Shown piece by piece: positions 35,658 to 44,532 of a stretch of DNA of 64,000 bases. Under the pieces are notes generated by a model. That model had not been told where the DNA came from and made no database searches. It saw only the letters and a program-made list of their open reading frames with translations. Source of the stretch: Streptomyces sp. SPB162 (GTDB lineage: Bacteria > Actinomycetota > Actinomycetes > Streptomycetales > Streptomycetaceae); the NCBI RefSeq assembly GCF_029504575.1, contig NZ_JAQFII010000001.1, forward strand, positions 4,967,001 to 5,031,000, in the 5' to 3' direction. How positions within the stretch are numbered: position 1 is the first letter of the stretch; every line of letters starts with the position of its first letter. The position numbers and the translations under genes are program-made.

Positions 35658-36326
35658 GTGGATGAATCGCAGCTCCAGAAGAAGTCGCAGCAGCCGGTGC
35701 CGATGAGCAAGCCGACCACCGAAGCGGAGCTGCGCGCGTCCGATGCCGACCGTGACCGCATTTCCGACATCCTCCGCGACGCGCTGGCCGAAGGCCGGTT
35801 GAGCGCGGAGGAGCACTCGGAACGCCTCGACCACGTCTACGCCGCCAAGACGCTGGGCGAGCTGGAACCGCTGGTGCGTGACCTGCCCGCCACCCGCGAG
35901 AGCGGGCCGCGGCCGCTCGCGCCGTTGGCCGACCCCTCGCTGCCCGTCGTGGCCGAGAATCTCGTGGCGGTTTTCGGCGGCTCCGCCCGAAAGGGCCGCT
36001 GGCTCGTCGGTCGGCGCACCAACGCCTTCGCCTGCTTCGGCGGCGTCGAGATCGATCTGACCGAGGCCGTTTTCCAGCACCAGCAGATCGTCATCAACGC
36101 CACCGCGATCTTCGGAGGCGTCGAAGTACGCGTCCCGGAGAACGTCACTCTGCGTGGCAGTGGTACGGGGATTTTCGGCGGCTTCGAGGTCAGGACGTAC
36201 GAGGCGCCGGATCCCAACGCGCCCGTCGTCATCGTCACCGGGACCGCGATCTTCGGCGGCGTCGAAGCGAAGGCGAAGCGCGGCAAGCGCCTCAAGGAAT
36301 GGATCAACAAGCGCATCGACGGGTAG
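35658..36326 (+). CDS. DUF1707 and LiaF-like C-terminal domain protein
   Basis: About 222 residues from GTG 35658 (ATG 35703 is a possible later start). Domain 1: DUF1707 (LRASDADRDRISDILRDALA, then GRLSAEEHSERLDHVYAAKT), a small helical module common in actinobacteria. Domain 2: LiaF/YvqF-like cell-wall-active antibiotic response fold with four FGG-containing turns (VAVFGGSARKGRWLV, AFACFGGVEIDLTEA, AIFGGVEVRVPEN, GIFGGFEVRT). No membrane segment, so it is cytoplasmic, perhaps a sensor or antagonist for an envelope stress pathway. Divergent from the fumarase gene. Confidence 0.87.
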   Translation: MDESQLQKKSQQPVPMSKPTTEAELRASDADRDRISDILRDALAEGRLSAEEHSERLDHVYAAKTLGELEPLVRDLPATRESGPRPLAPLADPSLPVVAENLVAVFGGSARKGRWLVGRRTNAFACFGGVEIDLTEAVFQHQQIVINATAIFGGVEVRVPENVTLRGSGTGIFGGFEVRTYEAPDPNAPVVIVTGTAIFGGVEAKAKRGKRLKEWINKRIDG

Positions 36327-36677
36327 GGATGGGGCTGTCCCACTCCTGCTTCATGCCGCGCGTTCACGCCATGCATGGTGCGGGTTTACGCCCAGCGCGC
36401 GCCGTCTGGTTTTGGCCATCGCCCAGTGTTCATCAGGGCTGTTGCTCGGTGGTCCGGATCGGACGATCGCCAATGCGCGCTTAAGTAGCACGAATGTTCG
36501 ACTGAGAGCGCCTGGCGGCGAACACGGTCCGCATGAACACGCGCACAGCGGGTAGGGCTTCGACCACGTCACTCGCCTGGTTCCTCCCCGTTGCGACCCC
36601 CTGGAACAGCACGCGTGGAGCTCACCCGCGGTGACGGGCAAGGGTGACAAACGCCGAGCCGTCGTCAGGAGTATCCC
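36327..36677. other. Upstream region of wblI
   Basis: 351 bases with no gene. Includes AT-richer patches (GTTTTGGCCATCGCCC, GCGCTTAAGTAGCACGAATG) suited to a developmental promoter. No motif of a known regulator was identified with confidence. Confidence 0.3.
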
Positions 36678-37028
36678 GTGCTTCAACCGATCGAGCCCGT
36701 CAAGGACACTGCCCTCCCGCCGAGTCACCCACGGGATCTGGCAGGCCCATGGCACTCGGAGGCGGCGTGCCGCAGTGACGAGGCGGGATTGTTCTTCGCC
36801 CCGTCCAAAGAGCCGACAGCGGCGCGGCTGTCCCGTGAGGAGAACGCGAAGCGGGTGTGCGCCCGCTGCCCGGTGATGCTGGAATGCCGGGAGCACGCAC
36901 TGCGGCAGCCCGAACCGTACGGCGTGTGGGGCGGTCTGACCGCCGCCGAACGCCGGGTCGTGCTCGCCCGCAGGCGCCGCCGCGAGGCGGAGCTGCCGCG
37001 GACGGACCGGATCGCCGCTGCCGGCTGA
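36678..37028 (+). CDS. wblI: WhiB-like iron-sulfur transcription factor (WblI)
   Basis: 116 residues from GTG 36678, with AGGAG upstream. All four cluster-binding Cys are present: Cys31 in AACRSDEAGLFF and Cys61, Cys64 and Cys70 in CARCPVMLEC, as is the GVWGG turn (YGVWGGLTAAERR) and a basic C-terminal tail (RRRRREAELPR) that contacts DNA. Wbl proteins bind a [4Fe-4S] cluster and partner with the principal sigma factor. The position next to glpX matches wblI of Streptomyces coelicolor as I recall it. It is convergent with glpX; a terminator lies between. Confidence 0.9.
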   Translation: MLQPIEPVKDTALPPSHPRDLAGPWHSEAACRSDEAGLFFAPSKEPTAARLSREENAKRVCARCPVMLECREHALRQPEPYGVWGGLTAAERRVVLARRRRREAELPRTDRIAAAG

Positions 37029-37038
37029 GCATACGAAT

Positions 37039-37075
37039 GGGCCGGGTCCGCCGCGTCAGTCGGCGGGCCCGGCCC
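37039..37075. terminator. Terminator after wblI
   Basis: GGGCCGGGTCCGCCG (37039-37053) pairs with CGGCGGGCCCGGCCC (37061-37075) with one G-T pair, loop of 7. It separates the convergent wblI and glpX. Confidence 0.85.
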
Positions 37076-37147
37076 GTTCGCCTGCTCAGCCGCCTTCACG
37101 CCTGCCCAGGGCGCTCGGTGGCGAATCAGGGGTGTTCGGTGCCGGCC

Positions 37148-38179
37148 TCAGCGCGCGCGGTCGAAGTCGATCGCGCTGTACGCGCGCAGCTTCGACAGCC
37201 GGTGCGTGGAGGAGATCTGCCGGATCGTGCCGGACTTGGAGCGCACCACCAGTGACTCGGTGGTGGCGGTCTCGGCGCGGTAGCGGACGCCCTGGAGCAG
37301 TTCGCCGTCCGTGATGCCGGTCGCCACGAAGAACACGTTGTCGCCGCTGACCAGGTCGTTGGTGTGCAGCACCCGGTCCAGGTCGTGACCCGCGTCGATC
37401 GCCCGCTGGCGCTCGGCGTCGTCCTTCGGCCACAGTCGGCCCTGGATCGTGCCGCCGAGGCACTTGATCGCGCAGGCGGCGATGATGCCTTCCGGCGTGC
37501 CGCCGATGCCCATCAGCATGTCCACGCCGGTGCCGTCGCGCACGGCCATGATGGCGCCCGCGACATCGCCGTCGGCGATGAATTTGATCCGCGCGCCGGT
37601 CTCCCGGATCTCCTTGACCAGCCCGTCGTGTCGCGGCCGGTCGAGGACCATGACGGTGACGTCCTCGGGCGCGCTGTGCTTGGCCTTGGCGACCCGGCGG
37701 ATGTTCACCGACGCGGGCGCCATGATGTCGACGTAGTCGGCGGCCTCGGGGCCGGTGACCAGCTTCTCCATGTAGAAGACGGCCGACGGGTCGTACATCG
37801 TGCCGCGGTCGGCCACGGCGAGCACGGCCACCGCGTTGGACATGCCCTTGGCGGTGAGCGTCGTCCCGTCGACGGGGTCCACGGCGACGTCGCACTCGGC
37901 ACCGGTGCCGTCACCGATCCGCTCGCCGTTGTAGAGCATGGGGGCGTCGTCCTTCTCGCCCTCGCCGATGACGACGACGCCGTTCATCGAGACGGTGGAG
38001 ACGAGCGTGCGCATCGCCTTCACCGCGGCGCCGTCCGCGCCGTTCTTGTCACCACGGCCGACCCAGCGACCGGCGGCCATGGCTGCGGCCTCGGTCACCC
38101 GGACGAGTTCCAGGGCAAGGTTGCGATCGGGAGCCTCGGGACTCACTTCGAGCTGGGGCGGCAAATGCTGTTCGGTCAT
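37148..38179 (-). CDS. glpX: Class II fructose-1,6-bisphosphatase GlpX
   Basis: 343 residues from ATG 38179 (in-frame GTG at 38182). Gluconeogenic phosphatase making fructose 6-phosphate, metal dependent and lithium sensitive. Visible motifs: VGRGDKNGADGAA, VVIGEGEKDDAPML (metal ligands), CDVAVDPVDGTTLTAKG, and the substrate-binding MGIGGTPEG. Streptomyces lack the class I enzyme, so this should be the main gluconeogenic step. Followed by the wblI terminator in convergent orientation. Confidence 0.96.
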   Translation of the reverse strand: MTEQHLPPQLEVSPEAPDRNLALELVRVTEAAAMAAGRWVGRGDKNGADGAAVKAMRTLVSTVSMNGVVVIGEGEKDDAPMLYNGERIGDGTGAECDVAVDPVDGTTLTAKGMSNAVAVLAVADRGTMYDPSAVFYMEKLVTGPEAADYVDIMAPASVNIRRVAKAKHSAPEDVTVMVLDRPRHDGLVKEIRETGARIKFIADGDVAGAIMAVRDGTGVDMLMGIGGTPEGIIAACAIKCLGGTIQGRLWPKDDAERQRAIDAGHDLDRVLHTNDLVSGDNVFFVATGITDGELLQGVRYRAETATTESLVVRSKSGTIRQISSTHRLSKLRAYSAIDFDRAR

Positions 38180-38315
38180 CACAGCGCACCTTTCTGTACG
38201 AGGACGGCCGGAAAAGAGGGTGCTGTGACCTTATCGGTTCGTCGCGAGGATGAGCAGGGCGCCCGTCACATGAGCGGCGTGCCCGGCCCACCCCCGGGCC
38301 GGAGCGGTCACCGGC

Positions 38316-38861
38316 ATGGGGGACCATAGGAGCGTGGCAAACAAGCGTGGCAATCAGACTCTGCGGGACCTGCTGCTGTCGATGGCGGTGCTCGGCGTCG
38401 TCGTCGCGGTCATCTACGTGTTCATCCCGCACGACACCAACGCGGACCCGGTCAAGCCCATCGGCTTCCAGACCGAACTGAGCCAGGCGCGGCGCGACGC
38501 GCCCTTCCCGGTGGCCGCGCCCGAGGGGCTCGGCAAGGACTGGCGCGCGACGACCGTCGCGTACGACGCCAAGGACGCCAAGGCCATCGAGTGGCACCTG
38601 GGCTTCGTCGATCCGCAGGACGAGTACGCGGCCGTCGAGCAGGGCAACGGTCCGTCGGCGAAGTTCATCGCCGCGAAGAGCAAGCGCGCGGTGCGGGACG
38701 GCAACCGTACGGTCAGCGTCGCCGGCGTGCCGTGGGACCGGTACAAGGGCCCGAAGTACAACGCGCTGGTGCGGGTGGAGAAGGGCGTCACCACGATGAT
38801 CACCGGCACCGCCCCCGACGAGCAGCTCGCCGAACTGGCGGCCGCGCTCAAGGCGTCCTGA
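38316..38861 (+). CDS. DUF4245 membrane-anchored protein
   Basis: 181 residues. One N-terminal membrane helix (LRDLLLSMAVLGVVVAVIYV), then an extracytoplasmic domain starting TNADPVKPIGFQTEL, typical of DUF4245. ATG 38316 has a distant GGAG; GTG 38334 (VANKRG) is a possible alternative with AGGAG too close. Function unknown. It diverges from glpX by 136 bases, a pairing kept in other Streptomyces. A strong terminator follows. Confidence 0.85.
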   Translation: MGDHRSVANKRGNQTLRDLLLSMAVLGVVVAVIYVFIPHDTNADPVKPIGFQTELSQARRDAPFPVAAPEGLGKDWRATTVAYDAKDAKAIEWHLGFVDPQDEYAAVEQGNGPSAKFIAAKSKRAVRDGNRTVSVAGVPWDRYKGPKYNALVRVEKGVTTMITGTAPDEQLAELAAALKAS

Positions 38862-38898
38862 AGCTTTCCGGGCATCCCCGAACGGCGTTCCGACGCAC

Positions 38899-38934
38899 GA
38901 ACGCCGGGCGGCCCGTGACGGGCGCCCGGCGTTC
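38899..38934. terminator. Terminator between the DUF4245 and nitroreductase genes
   Basis: GAACGCCGGGCG (38899-38910) pairs with CGCCCGGCGTTC (38923-38934), and the inner part GCCCGT/CGGGC extends the stem. The flanking genes converge. Confidence 0.85.
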
Positions 38935-38952
38935 GGGAGTGTGCGGGGCGGA

Positions 38953-39549
38953 TCAGACGGTCGTGACGACCTCGTCGTAGGCCAGGCGGGGGCTGCGGGT
39001 CGGGAACCAGGAGTCGGTGCCGGGCTTGCCGATGTTCACGACGGCGAGGACCGAGTGGTCGCCCTCCGGGAAGAACTCCTTGTCGATGCCCGCGGCGTCG
39101 AAGCCGGTCATCGGGCCGGCGGCCAGGCCGGCGGCGCGGATGCCGAGGATGAAGTAGCCGGCCTGCAGCGACCCGTTGAGGGCGGCGGCCTGCTCGCGCA
39201 CGGCGCGCTCGGAGAAGAAGACGTCCTTCGCCTGCGGGAAGTGCGGGAACTGCGTCGGCAGCTCCTCGTGGAACTCGTTGTCCGCGGCGAGGATCGCGAC
39301 CAGCGGGGCGGCGGCGGTCTTCGGCCGGTTGCCCTCGGCCATGTGCTGCACGAGGCGCTCGCGGCCCTCGGCGGAACGCACCAGGACGATACGCAGCGGC
39401 TGCTGGTTGAACGCGGTCGGCGCGTACTTGACGAGGTCGTAGATCGCCTGGATCTGCTCGTCGGTCACGGGCTCGTCGGTGAAGGTGTTGGCCGTGCGGG
39501 CCTCACGGAAGAGCAGGTCCTGGGCGGCGGTGTCGAGTACGAGAGTCAT
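38953..39549 (-). CDS. Nitroreductase-family protein (malonic semialdehyde reductase RutE-like)
   Basis: 198 residues, ATG 39549. Flavin-dependent nitroreductase fold: LLFREARTANTFTDEPVTDEQ, the FMN-binding KYAPTAFNQQPLRIVLVRS, the C-terminal GYFILGIRAAGLAAGPMTGFD and KPGTDSWFPTRSPRL. The TAxTF opening and the GPMxGFD block are typical of the HadB/RutE subgroup, which in E. coli reduces malonic semialdehyde from uracil breakdown. No rut or pyrimidine genes are nearby, so the substrate is uncertain. Monocistronic. Confidence 0.9.
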   Translation of the reverse strand: MTLVLDTAAQDLLFREARTANTFTDEPVTDEQIQAIYDLVKYAPTAFNQQPLRIVLVRSAEGRERLVQHMAEGNRPKTAAAPLVAILAADNEFHEELPTQFPHFPQAKDVFFSERAVREQAAALNGSLQAGYFILGIRAAGLAAGPMTGFDAAGIDKEFFPEGDHSVLAVVNIGKPGTDSWFPTRSPRLAYDEVVTTV

Positions 39550-39707
39550 GGGAACCTCTTAAGGAATCGTGGCATTTGCGCCGATCGGGCACGTCGCGAA
39601 CACTCTCATCAACCTGTGTGAAAGTTCAACCATTCCTGGGCCGAGCGTGACGCTCGTCACACCGGGGCGCGATCCACCGACTCTCGACCCACCGTCAGGT
39701 CGTGCCG

Positions 39708-39929
39708 CTACTCGGCGGCGGTCTCCTCGTCCGGCTCCTCGGCCAGCGCGGCGTCCAGCCGAGCCCGGGCGCCCTCCAGCCACCGCCGGCACACCCGCGC
39801 GAGCTCCTCGCCGCGCTCCCAGAGCGCCAGCGACTCCTCCAGCGTCGAGCCGCCGGCCTCCAGCCGCCGCACGACGTCCACGAGCTCGTCCCGTGCCTGC
39901 TCGTATCCCAGCGTGTCCTGTTCTGCCAT
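39708..39929 (-). CDS. xseB: Exodeoxyribonuclease VII small subunit
   Basis: 73 residues, family length. XseB is a helical protein that multiplies on the XseA subunit to form exonuclease VII, which degrades single-stranded DNA. The signature LGYEQARDELVDVVRRLEAG, then LEESLALWERGEELARVC, is intact. It starts 9 bases after the xseA stop, so the two are cotranscribed. The C terminus is acidic (AEEPDEETAAE). Confidence 0.94.
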   Translation of the reverse strand: MAEQDTLGYEQARDELVDVVRRLEAGGSTLEESLALWERGEELARVCRRWLEGARARLDAALAEEPDEETAAE

Positions 39930-39938
39930 GCGCCCAGC

Positions 39939-41165
39939 CTAGGCGGGAGGTACGACAGGACCGGCGACCTTCACCCGGAACGCACCTCCGGCGACCCGGG
40001 CCCGCAACTCCTCGTCCGCCGCCACCTCGTCGGGGCCGCGCACCACGGAGCCGTCCTCGCGCTGCAGGACCGCGTACCCGCGCTGCAGGGTCGCGGCGGG
40101 GGAGAGCGCCACCACCCGCGCCCGGGTGTGCTCCAACTCGCCGTCCGCCCGGTCCAGCAGATGCCGCAGCGTCCGGCGGCTGCGCTCCAGCAGCGCGTCG
40201 ACCTGCTCCTCGCGCTGCTCGACCATCGTGTGCGGCCGGGCCATCGACGGCCGGCTGAGCGCCGCGTCCAGGCCGCGCTGCTCACGGTCGAGCAGGCCGG
40301 TCACCACCCGCAGTGCCCGCTGCCCCAGGTGCTCGACCCGGGTCAGCTCCTCGCCCACGTCCGGCACCACCCGCTTCGCCGCGTCCGTCGGGGTCGAGGC
40401 GCGCAGGTCCGCCACCAGGTCCAGCAGCGGCGAGTCGGGCTCGTGCCCGATCGCGGACACGACCGGGGTGGTGCACGCGGCCACCGCCCGTACCAGCTGC
40501 TCGTCGGAGAACGGCAGCAGGTCCTCCACGCTGCCGCCGCCGCGCGCGATGATGATCACGTCCACCTCGGGGCGCGCGTCCAGCTCGCGCACCGCCTCCA
40601 CCACCCGGGGCACCGCCTGCGCGCCCTGCACCGGCACGTTGCGCACCTCGAAGCAGACGGCGGGCCAGCGCAGTCGCGCGTTCTCCAGCACATCGCGCTC
40701 GGCCGCAGAGGCGCGGCCGGTCACCAGCCCGATGCACTGCGGGAGGAACGGCAGCGGGCGCTTGCGGTCCAGCGCGAACAGGCCCTCCGCCGCCAGCGAC
40801 CTCTTCAACTGCTCCAGCCTGGCCAGCAGCTCACCGACGCCGACCGGCCGGATCTCCGTCGCGCGCAGCGACAGCTGCCCGCGCGGCCCGTACCACTCGG
40901 GCTTGGCGAACAGCACGACGCGGGCGCCCTCCCCGACCACGTCGGCGATCTGGTCGAACACGGCCCGGAAGCACGTCACCGAGATCGACACGTCGTGCGA
41001 CGGGTCGCGCAGTGTCAGGAACACGACGCCCGCTCCCGGGCGCCGCGACAGCTGGGTGATCTGCCCCTCCACCCAGACGGCGCCGAGCCGGTCCACCCAG
41101 CCGCCGATCAGCCGTGACACCTCGCCGACGGGGATCGGCGTATCCGCCGACGTACTCAGAGCCAT
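39939..41165 (-). CDS. xseA: Exodeoxyribonuclease VII large subunit
   Basis: 408 residues from ATG 41165. N-terminal OB-fold DNA-binding domain (IGGWVDRLGAVWVEGQITQL, GVVFLTLRDPSHDVSISVTC), then the nuclease domain with IGLVTGRASAAERDVLENAR, VDVIIIARGGGSVEDLLPF (conserved GGGS) and VSAIGHEPDSPLLDLVADLRASTPT, then a coiled-coil region (RVEHLGQRALRVVTGLLDREQR and onward) that carries XseB, and a C-terminal beta domain (RGYAVLQREDGSVVRG). All family motifs are intact. First gene of xseA-xseB. Confidence 0.95.
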   Translation of the reverse strand: MALSTSADTPIPVGEVSRLIGGWVDRLGAVWVEGQITQLSRRPGAGVVFLTLRDPSHDVSISVTCFRAVFDQIADVVGEGARVVLFAKPEWYGPRGQLSLRATEIRPVGVGELLARLEQLKRSLAAEGLFALDRKRPLPFLPQCIGLVTGRASAAERDVLENARLRWPAVCFEVRNVPVQGAQAVPRVVEAVRELDARPEVDVIIIARGGGSVEDLLPFSDEQLVRAVAACTTPVVSAIGHEPDSPLLDLVADLRASTPTDAAKRVVPDVGEELTRVEHLGQRALRVVTGLLDREQRGLDAALSRPSMARPHTMVEQREEQVDALLERSRRTLRHLLDRADGELEHTRARVVALSPAATLQRGYAVLQREDGSVVRGPDEVAADEELRARVAGGAFRVKVAGPVVPPA

Positions 41166-41243
41166 GTGCCGAGCGTATCGGCCACCACCGACAGCGGGAT
41201 CGCCTTCCGGCCGCACGTATCCGGGCCACGGCCCCGCCTCCGG

Positions 41244-42638
41244 CTACGGCCCCGTGCTCCGCCGCCGGGAGAACTGGGCGGCGAGCACGATCAGCCCGGC
41301 GGCCAGCCAGACGGCGCCGACGACCTGCGCGGAGCCCGCGGCCTCGACGATGACGGCGACGGTGATCGCGAGCCCCAGCAGCGGTACGACGATGTGCCGC
41401 AGCACGTTCGGCGGCCCCTCCCGACGGCGGACGGCGAACCAGCCGACGACCGACAGGTGCAGCAGCGAGAACGCGGTGAGCGCGCCGATGTCGACCACGG
41501 AGACCAGCCGGTCCAGGCCGTCGTCGCGGCGGGCCGCCCAGACCGCCGCGACCAGCGTGACGACCGCCGCGATCAGCAGCGCCCGCCGGGGCACCCCGCT
41601 GCCCGGGTCGACCCTGGCCAGCGGCCCCGGCAACCGCCGGTCGCGGGCCATCGCGAAGAGCAGCCGGCCCGCCGCGGCCTGCCCGGCGAGCGCGGCGAAG
41701 GCGGCGCCGACGGCCTTGCTGACGGCGACGAGGTCGTGCAGCCAGCCGCCGACGGCGGAATCCACCGTGTCGTAGAAGGCGGAGCCCTGCCCGGCCGGAT
41801 CCGCGGCCAGTTCGGCGGCGGACATCGGGGCGAGCAGCGCCGCCAGATACGTCTGCGCGATGAACAGCACACCCGCCATCACGAGGCAGAACAGGACGGC
41901 CCGCGCGACCTTCGCCGACCCGCCCACCGCCTCCTCGGCGAAGGACGCGATGGCGTCGAACCCCAGATAGGACAGCACCGCGACGGACACCGCGCCCAGC
42001 ACCGCCCCCAGCGAGAACGCGCCCTGGCCGGTGAAGGGCGAGGCCCAGCCGCGCTGCGCCCCGTCCGCGCCGAGCACCACGGCCGCGGACACCACGAAGA
42101 CCAGCAGCACCACGATCTCCAGCGCGAGCACCAGGAAGCCGACCGTCGCCGCGGCCCGCACCCCCCACAGGTTGAGGCCGGTCGTCACCACGACCGCGAT
42201 CGTCGTCCACACCCACTGCGACACCGACGGCACCAGCGCGTGCAGCGCGATCCCGGAGAAGAGGTAGGCCACGGCGGGGATGAGCAGGTAGTCGAGCATC
42301 GCCATCCAGCCGGCGATGAAGCCGGGACCCTCGCCGAGCCCGGCCCGCGCGTAGGCGAAGACCGAGCCGGCCTGCGGAACGACCCGCACCATCTGCGCGT
42401 AGCTGAACGCGGTGAACGCCATCGCGGCCGTCGCGAACACGTAGACCAGCGCTACCGCCCCGTGCGACCGGGCGTCCAGCGTGCCGAACACGCCGACGGG
42501 CGCCATCGGGGCGATGAACAGCAGCCCGTAGACCACGAGGTCGCGCAGGCCGAGGCTGCGCCGCAGGGTGCCGTCGTCGGCGTGGGCCGTGCCGGGCGGG
42601 GGAGCGGGAGGCGACGGAGCGGGGGTCGGTGCGCTCAT
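41244..42638 (-). CDS. APC-family amino acid permease
   Basis: 464 residues from ATG 42638, within a much longer open frame whose upstream part is antisense to ispH and not real. About 12 hydrophobic segments. The first, VVYGLLFIAPMAPVGVFGTL, carries the unwound-helix motif of the APC superfamily, and TAFSYAQMVRVVPQAGSVFA and YLGFDAIASFAEEAVGG are other characteristic blocks. The substrate is not readable. The YxxE and PxxGxxxxYA elements place it with eukaryotic-like/BasC-type amino acid transporters. Divergent from ispH with 138 bases between. Confidence 0.9.
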   Translation of the reverse strand: MSAPTPAPSPPAPPPGTAHADDGTLRRSLGLRDLVVYGLLFIAPMAPVGVFGTLDARSHGAVALVYVFATAAMAFTAFSYAQMVRVVPQAGSVFAYARAGLGEGPGFIAGWMAMLDYLLIPAVAYLFSGIALHALVPSVSQWVWTTIAVVVTTGLNLWGVRAAATVGFLVLALEIVVLLVFVVSAAVVLGADGAQRGWASPFTGQGAFSLGAVLGAVSVAVLSYLGFDAIASFAEEAVGGSAKVARAVLFCLVMAGVLFIAQTYLAALLAPMSAAELAADPAGQGSAFYDTVDSAVGGWLHDLVAVSKAVGAAFAALAGQAAAGRLLFAMARDRRLPGPLARVDPGSGVPRRALLIAAVVTLVAAVWAARRDDGLDRLVSVVDIGALTAFSLLHLSVVGWFAVRRREGPPNVLRHIVVPLLGLAITVAVIVEAAGSAQVVGAVWLAAGLIVLAAQFSRRRSTGP

Positions 42639-42776
42639 GCGCCCAGCTTGCGCGAACCGTGCCGCGCCCACGAGCGGAGCGCGGCCGAACAGCCCTCGGG
42701 CAGACTCCCGGCGGTCTCCGGGCAGTCTCCGGGCAGCCTTCTTCGAAGCACCCGCACGCCCCGTACCATGGCTGAC

Positions 42777-43763
42777 ATGACTGCTACGACTGCCCGACGC
42801 GTCCTGCTCGCAGCCCCCCGCGGATACTGCGCGGGCGTCGACCGCGCCGTGATCACCGTCGAGAAGGCACTGGAGCAGTACGGGGCGCCGATCTACGTCC
42901 GCAAAGAGATCGTGCACAACAAATACGTCGTGCAGACCCTGCAGAAGAAGGGCGCGATCTTCGTCGACGAGACGGAGGAGGTGCCCGAGAACGCCATCGT
43001 GATCTTCTCGGCCCACGGCGTCGCCCCGGTCGTCCACGAGGAGGCGGCCCAGCGCAGCCTGGCCTCGATCGACGCGACGTGCCCGCTGGTCACCAAGGTG
43101 CACAAGGAAGCCGTCCGGTTCGCGAATGAGGACTACGACATCCTGCTGATCGGCCACGAGGGCCACGAAGAGGTCGTCGGCACCATGGGCGAGGCCCCGG
43201 AGCGCATGACGCTGGTCGACGGCCCCGCCGACGTGGCGAACGTCGAGGTCCGCGACGAGAGCAAGGTCGTCTGGCTCTCCCAGACCACGCTCTCCGTCGA
43301 CGAGACGATGGAGACCGTCGACGCCCTCAAGGAGCGCTTCCCCGCGCTGATCAGCCCGCCGAGTGACGACATCTGCTACGCCACGCAGAACCGCCAGGTC
43401 GCGGTGAAGCAGATCGGCGCGGAGGCGGAACTGGTCATCGTGGTCGGATCGAAGAACTCGTCGAACTCCGTCCGGCTGGTCGAGGTCGCCCTGCAGGCCG
43501 GCTCCAGGGCCTCGTACCTGGTGGACTTCGCCGACGAGTGCGACGAGGCGTGGCTGGAGGGCGTGACCACGGTCGGCGTGACCTCGGGCGCCTCCGTCCC
43601 GGAGATCCTCGTCGAGGGCGTGCTGGACTGGCTGGCCGAGCGCGGCTTCGCCGATGTGGAGATCCTCCGGTCGGCGGAGGAGAGCATCGTGTTCTCGCTG
43701 CCGAAGGAATTGCGGCGCGACCTGCGTGCGGAGACCGCCCCCGGGGCATCTGCCAGGGGGTGA
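42777..43763 (+). CDS. ispH: 4-hydroxy-3-methylbut-2-enyl diphosphate reductase IspH
   Basis: 328 residues from ATG 42777 (ATG 42768 is also in frame). Last enzyme of the MEP pathway, making IPP and DMAPP with a [4Fe-4S] cluster. The three cluster Cys are in PRGYCAGVDRA, SIDATCPLVTKVH and PPSDDICYATQNRQ; the active-site His are in IVHNKYVVQTL and IGHEGHEEVVG, and Glu in VDETMETVDAL. It supplies precursors for the cis-prenyltransferase at 13 kb. The stop codon lies within a palindrome preceding ppgK. Confidence 0.96.
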   Translation: MTATTARRVLLAAPRGYCAGVDRAVITVEKALEQYGAPIYVRKEIVHNKYVVQTLQKKGAIFVDETEEVPENAIVIFSAHGVAPVVHEEAAQRSLASIDATCPLVTKVHKEAVRFANEDYDILLIGHEGHEEVVGTMGEAPERMTLVDGPADVANVEVRDESKVVWLSQTTLSVDETMETVDALKERFPALISPPSDDICYATQNRQVAVKQIGAEAELVIVVGSKNSSNSVRLVEVALQAGSRASYLVDFADECDEAWLEGVTTVGVTSGASVPEILVEGVLDWLAERGFADVEILRSAEESIVFSLPKELRRDLRAETAPGASARG

Positions 43764-43777
43764 ACCGAACGGTTCAC
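43760..43777. promoter_or_regulatory. Perfect palindrome between ispH and ppgK
   Basis: GTGAACCG-AA-CGGTTCAC, 8-bp arms, overlaps the ispH stop codon and lies 16 bases before the ppgK start. It could be an operator or a weak hairpin; no known binder is assigned. Confidence 0.5.
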
Positions 43778-43793
43778 GCTTAGCGTGGAGGTC

Positions 43794-44532
43794 ATGAACG
43801 TGTTCGGCGTTGACATCGGCGGGACAGGCATCAAGGGCGCTCCGGTCGACCTGGAGCGTGGCGATCTGACGGAAGTGCGCTGCAAGGTCTCCACCCCGCA
43901 CCCGGCCACCCCGGACGCCGTGCTCGACGGCGTTCAGCAGGTCGTGGAGCATTTCAGCTGGTCGGGGCCGGTCGGGGTGACCTTCCCCGGGGTCGTGGTG
44001 GACGGGGTGACCCGGACGGCGGCCAACGTCGACTCCCACTGGATCGGCAAGGACGCCCGCGCCATGATCTCGGAGCGGCTGGGCATGCCGGTGGCCATCC
44101 TGAACGACGCGGACGCGGCCGGCGTCGCCGAGATGACCTACGGCGCGGGCCGGGGCCGCGGCGGAACGGTGATCATGCTGACGCTCGGCACCGGCATCGG
44201 CAGCGCGGTCTTCGTCGACGGCCAGCTGCTGCCCAACACCGAGCTGGGCCATCTGGAGCTGCACGGCCATGACGCGGAGAAGCGCGCGTCGGTCAAGGGC
44301 CCGCGAGGACGACGACCTCAGCTGGGAGCACTGGGCGCACCGGCTGACGAAGTACCTCGCCCACGTCGAGATGCTGTTCTCGCCCGAGCTGTTCGTGATC
44401 GGCGGCGGAGTGAGCCGCAAGGCGGAGAAGTTCCTGCCGCTGATCGAGGGGATCAGCGCCGAGATCGTCCCCGCCGCTCTGCAGAACAACGCCGGGATCG
44501 TCGGCGCCGCCATGAGCGCTGCAAAGCTCTGA
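43794..44532 (+). pseudogene. ppgK: Polyphosphate glucokinase (ROK family), frameshifted
   Basis: Starts at ATG 43794 (GGAGG). Reads as PpgK: phosphate-binding FGVDIGGTGIKGAPVDL, the polyphosphate-type TPHPATPDAVLDGVQQVVEH, VGVTFPGVV, VAILNDADAAGVAEM with catalytic Asp, MLTLGTGIGSAVFVDG, and ELGHLELHGHDAEKRAS. Near 44297-44302 an extra G (GGGCCCG for GGCCCG) breaks AS(V)K from AREDDDLSWEHWAHR, which continues to IVGAAMSAAKL and the stop at 44532. About 245 residues when corrected. The enzyme phosphorylates glucose with polyphosphate or ATP. A sequencing error is likely. Confidence 0.87.
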
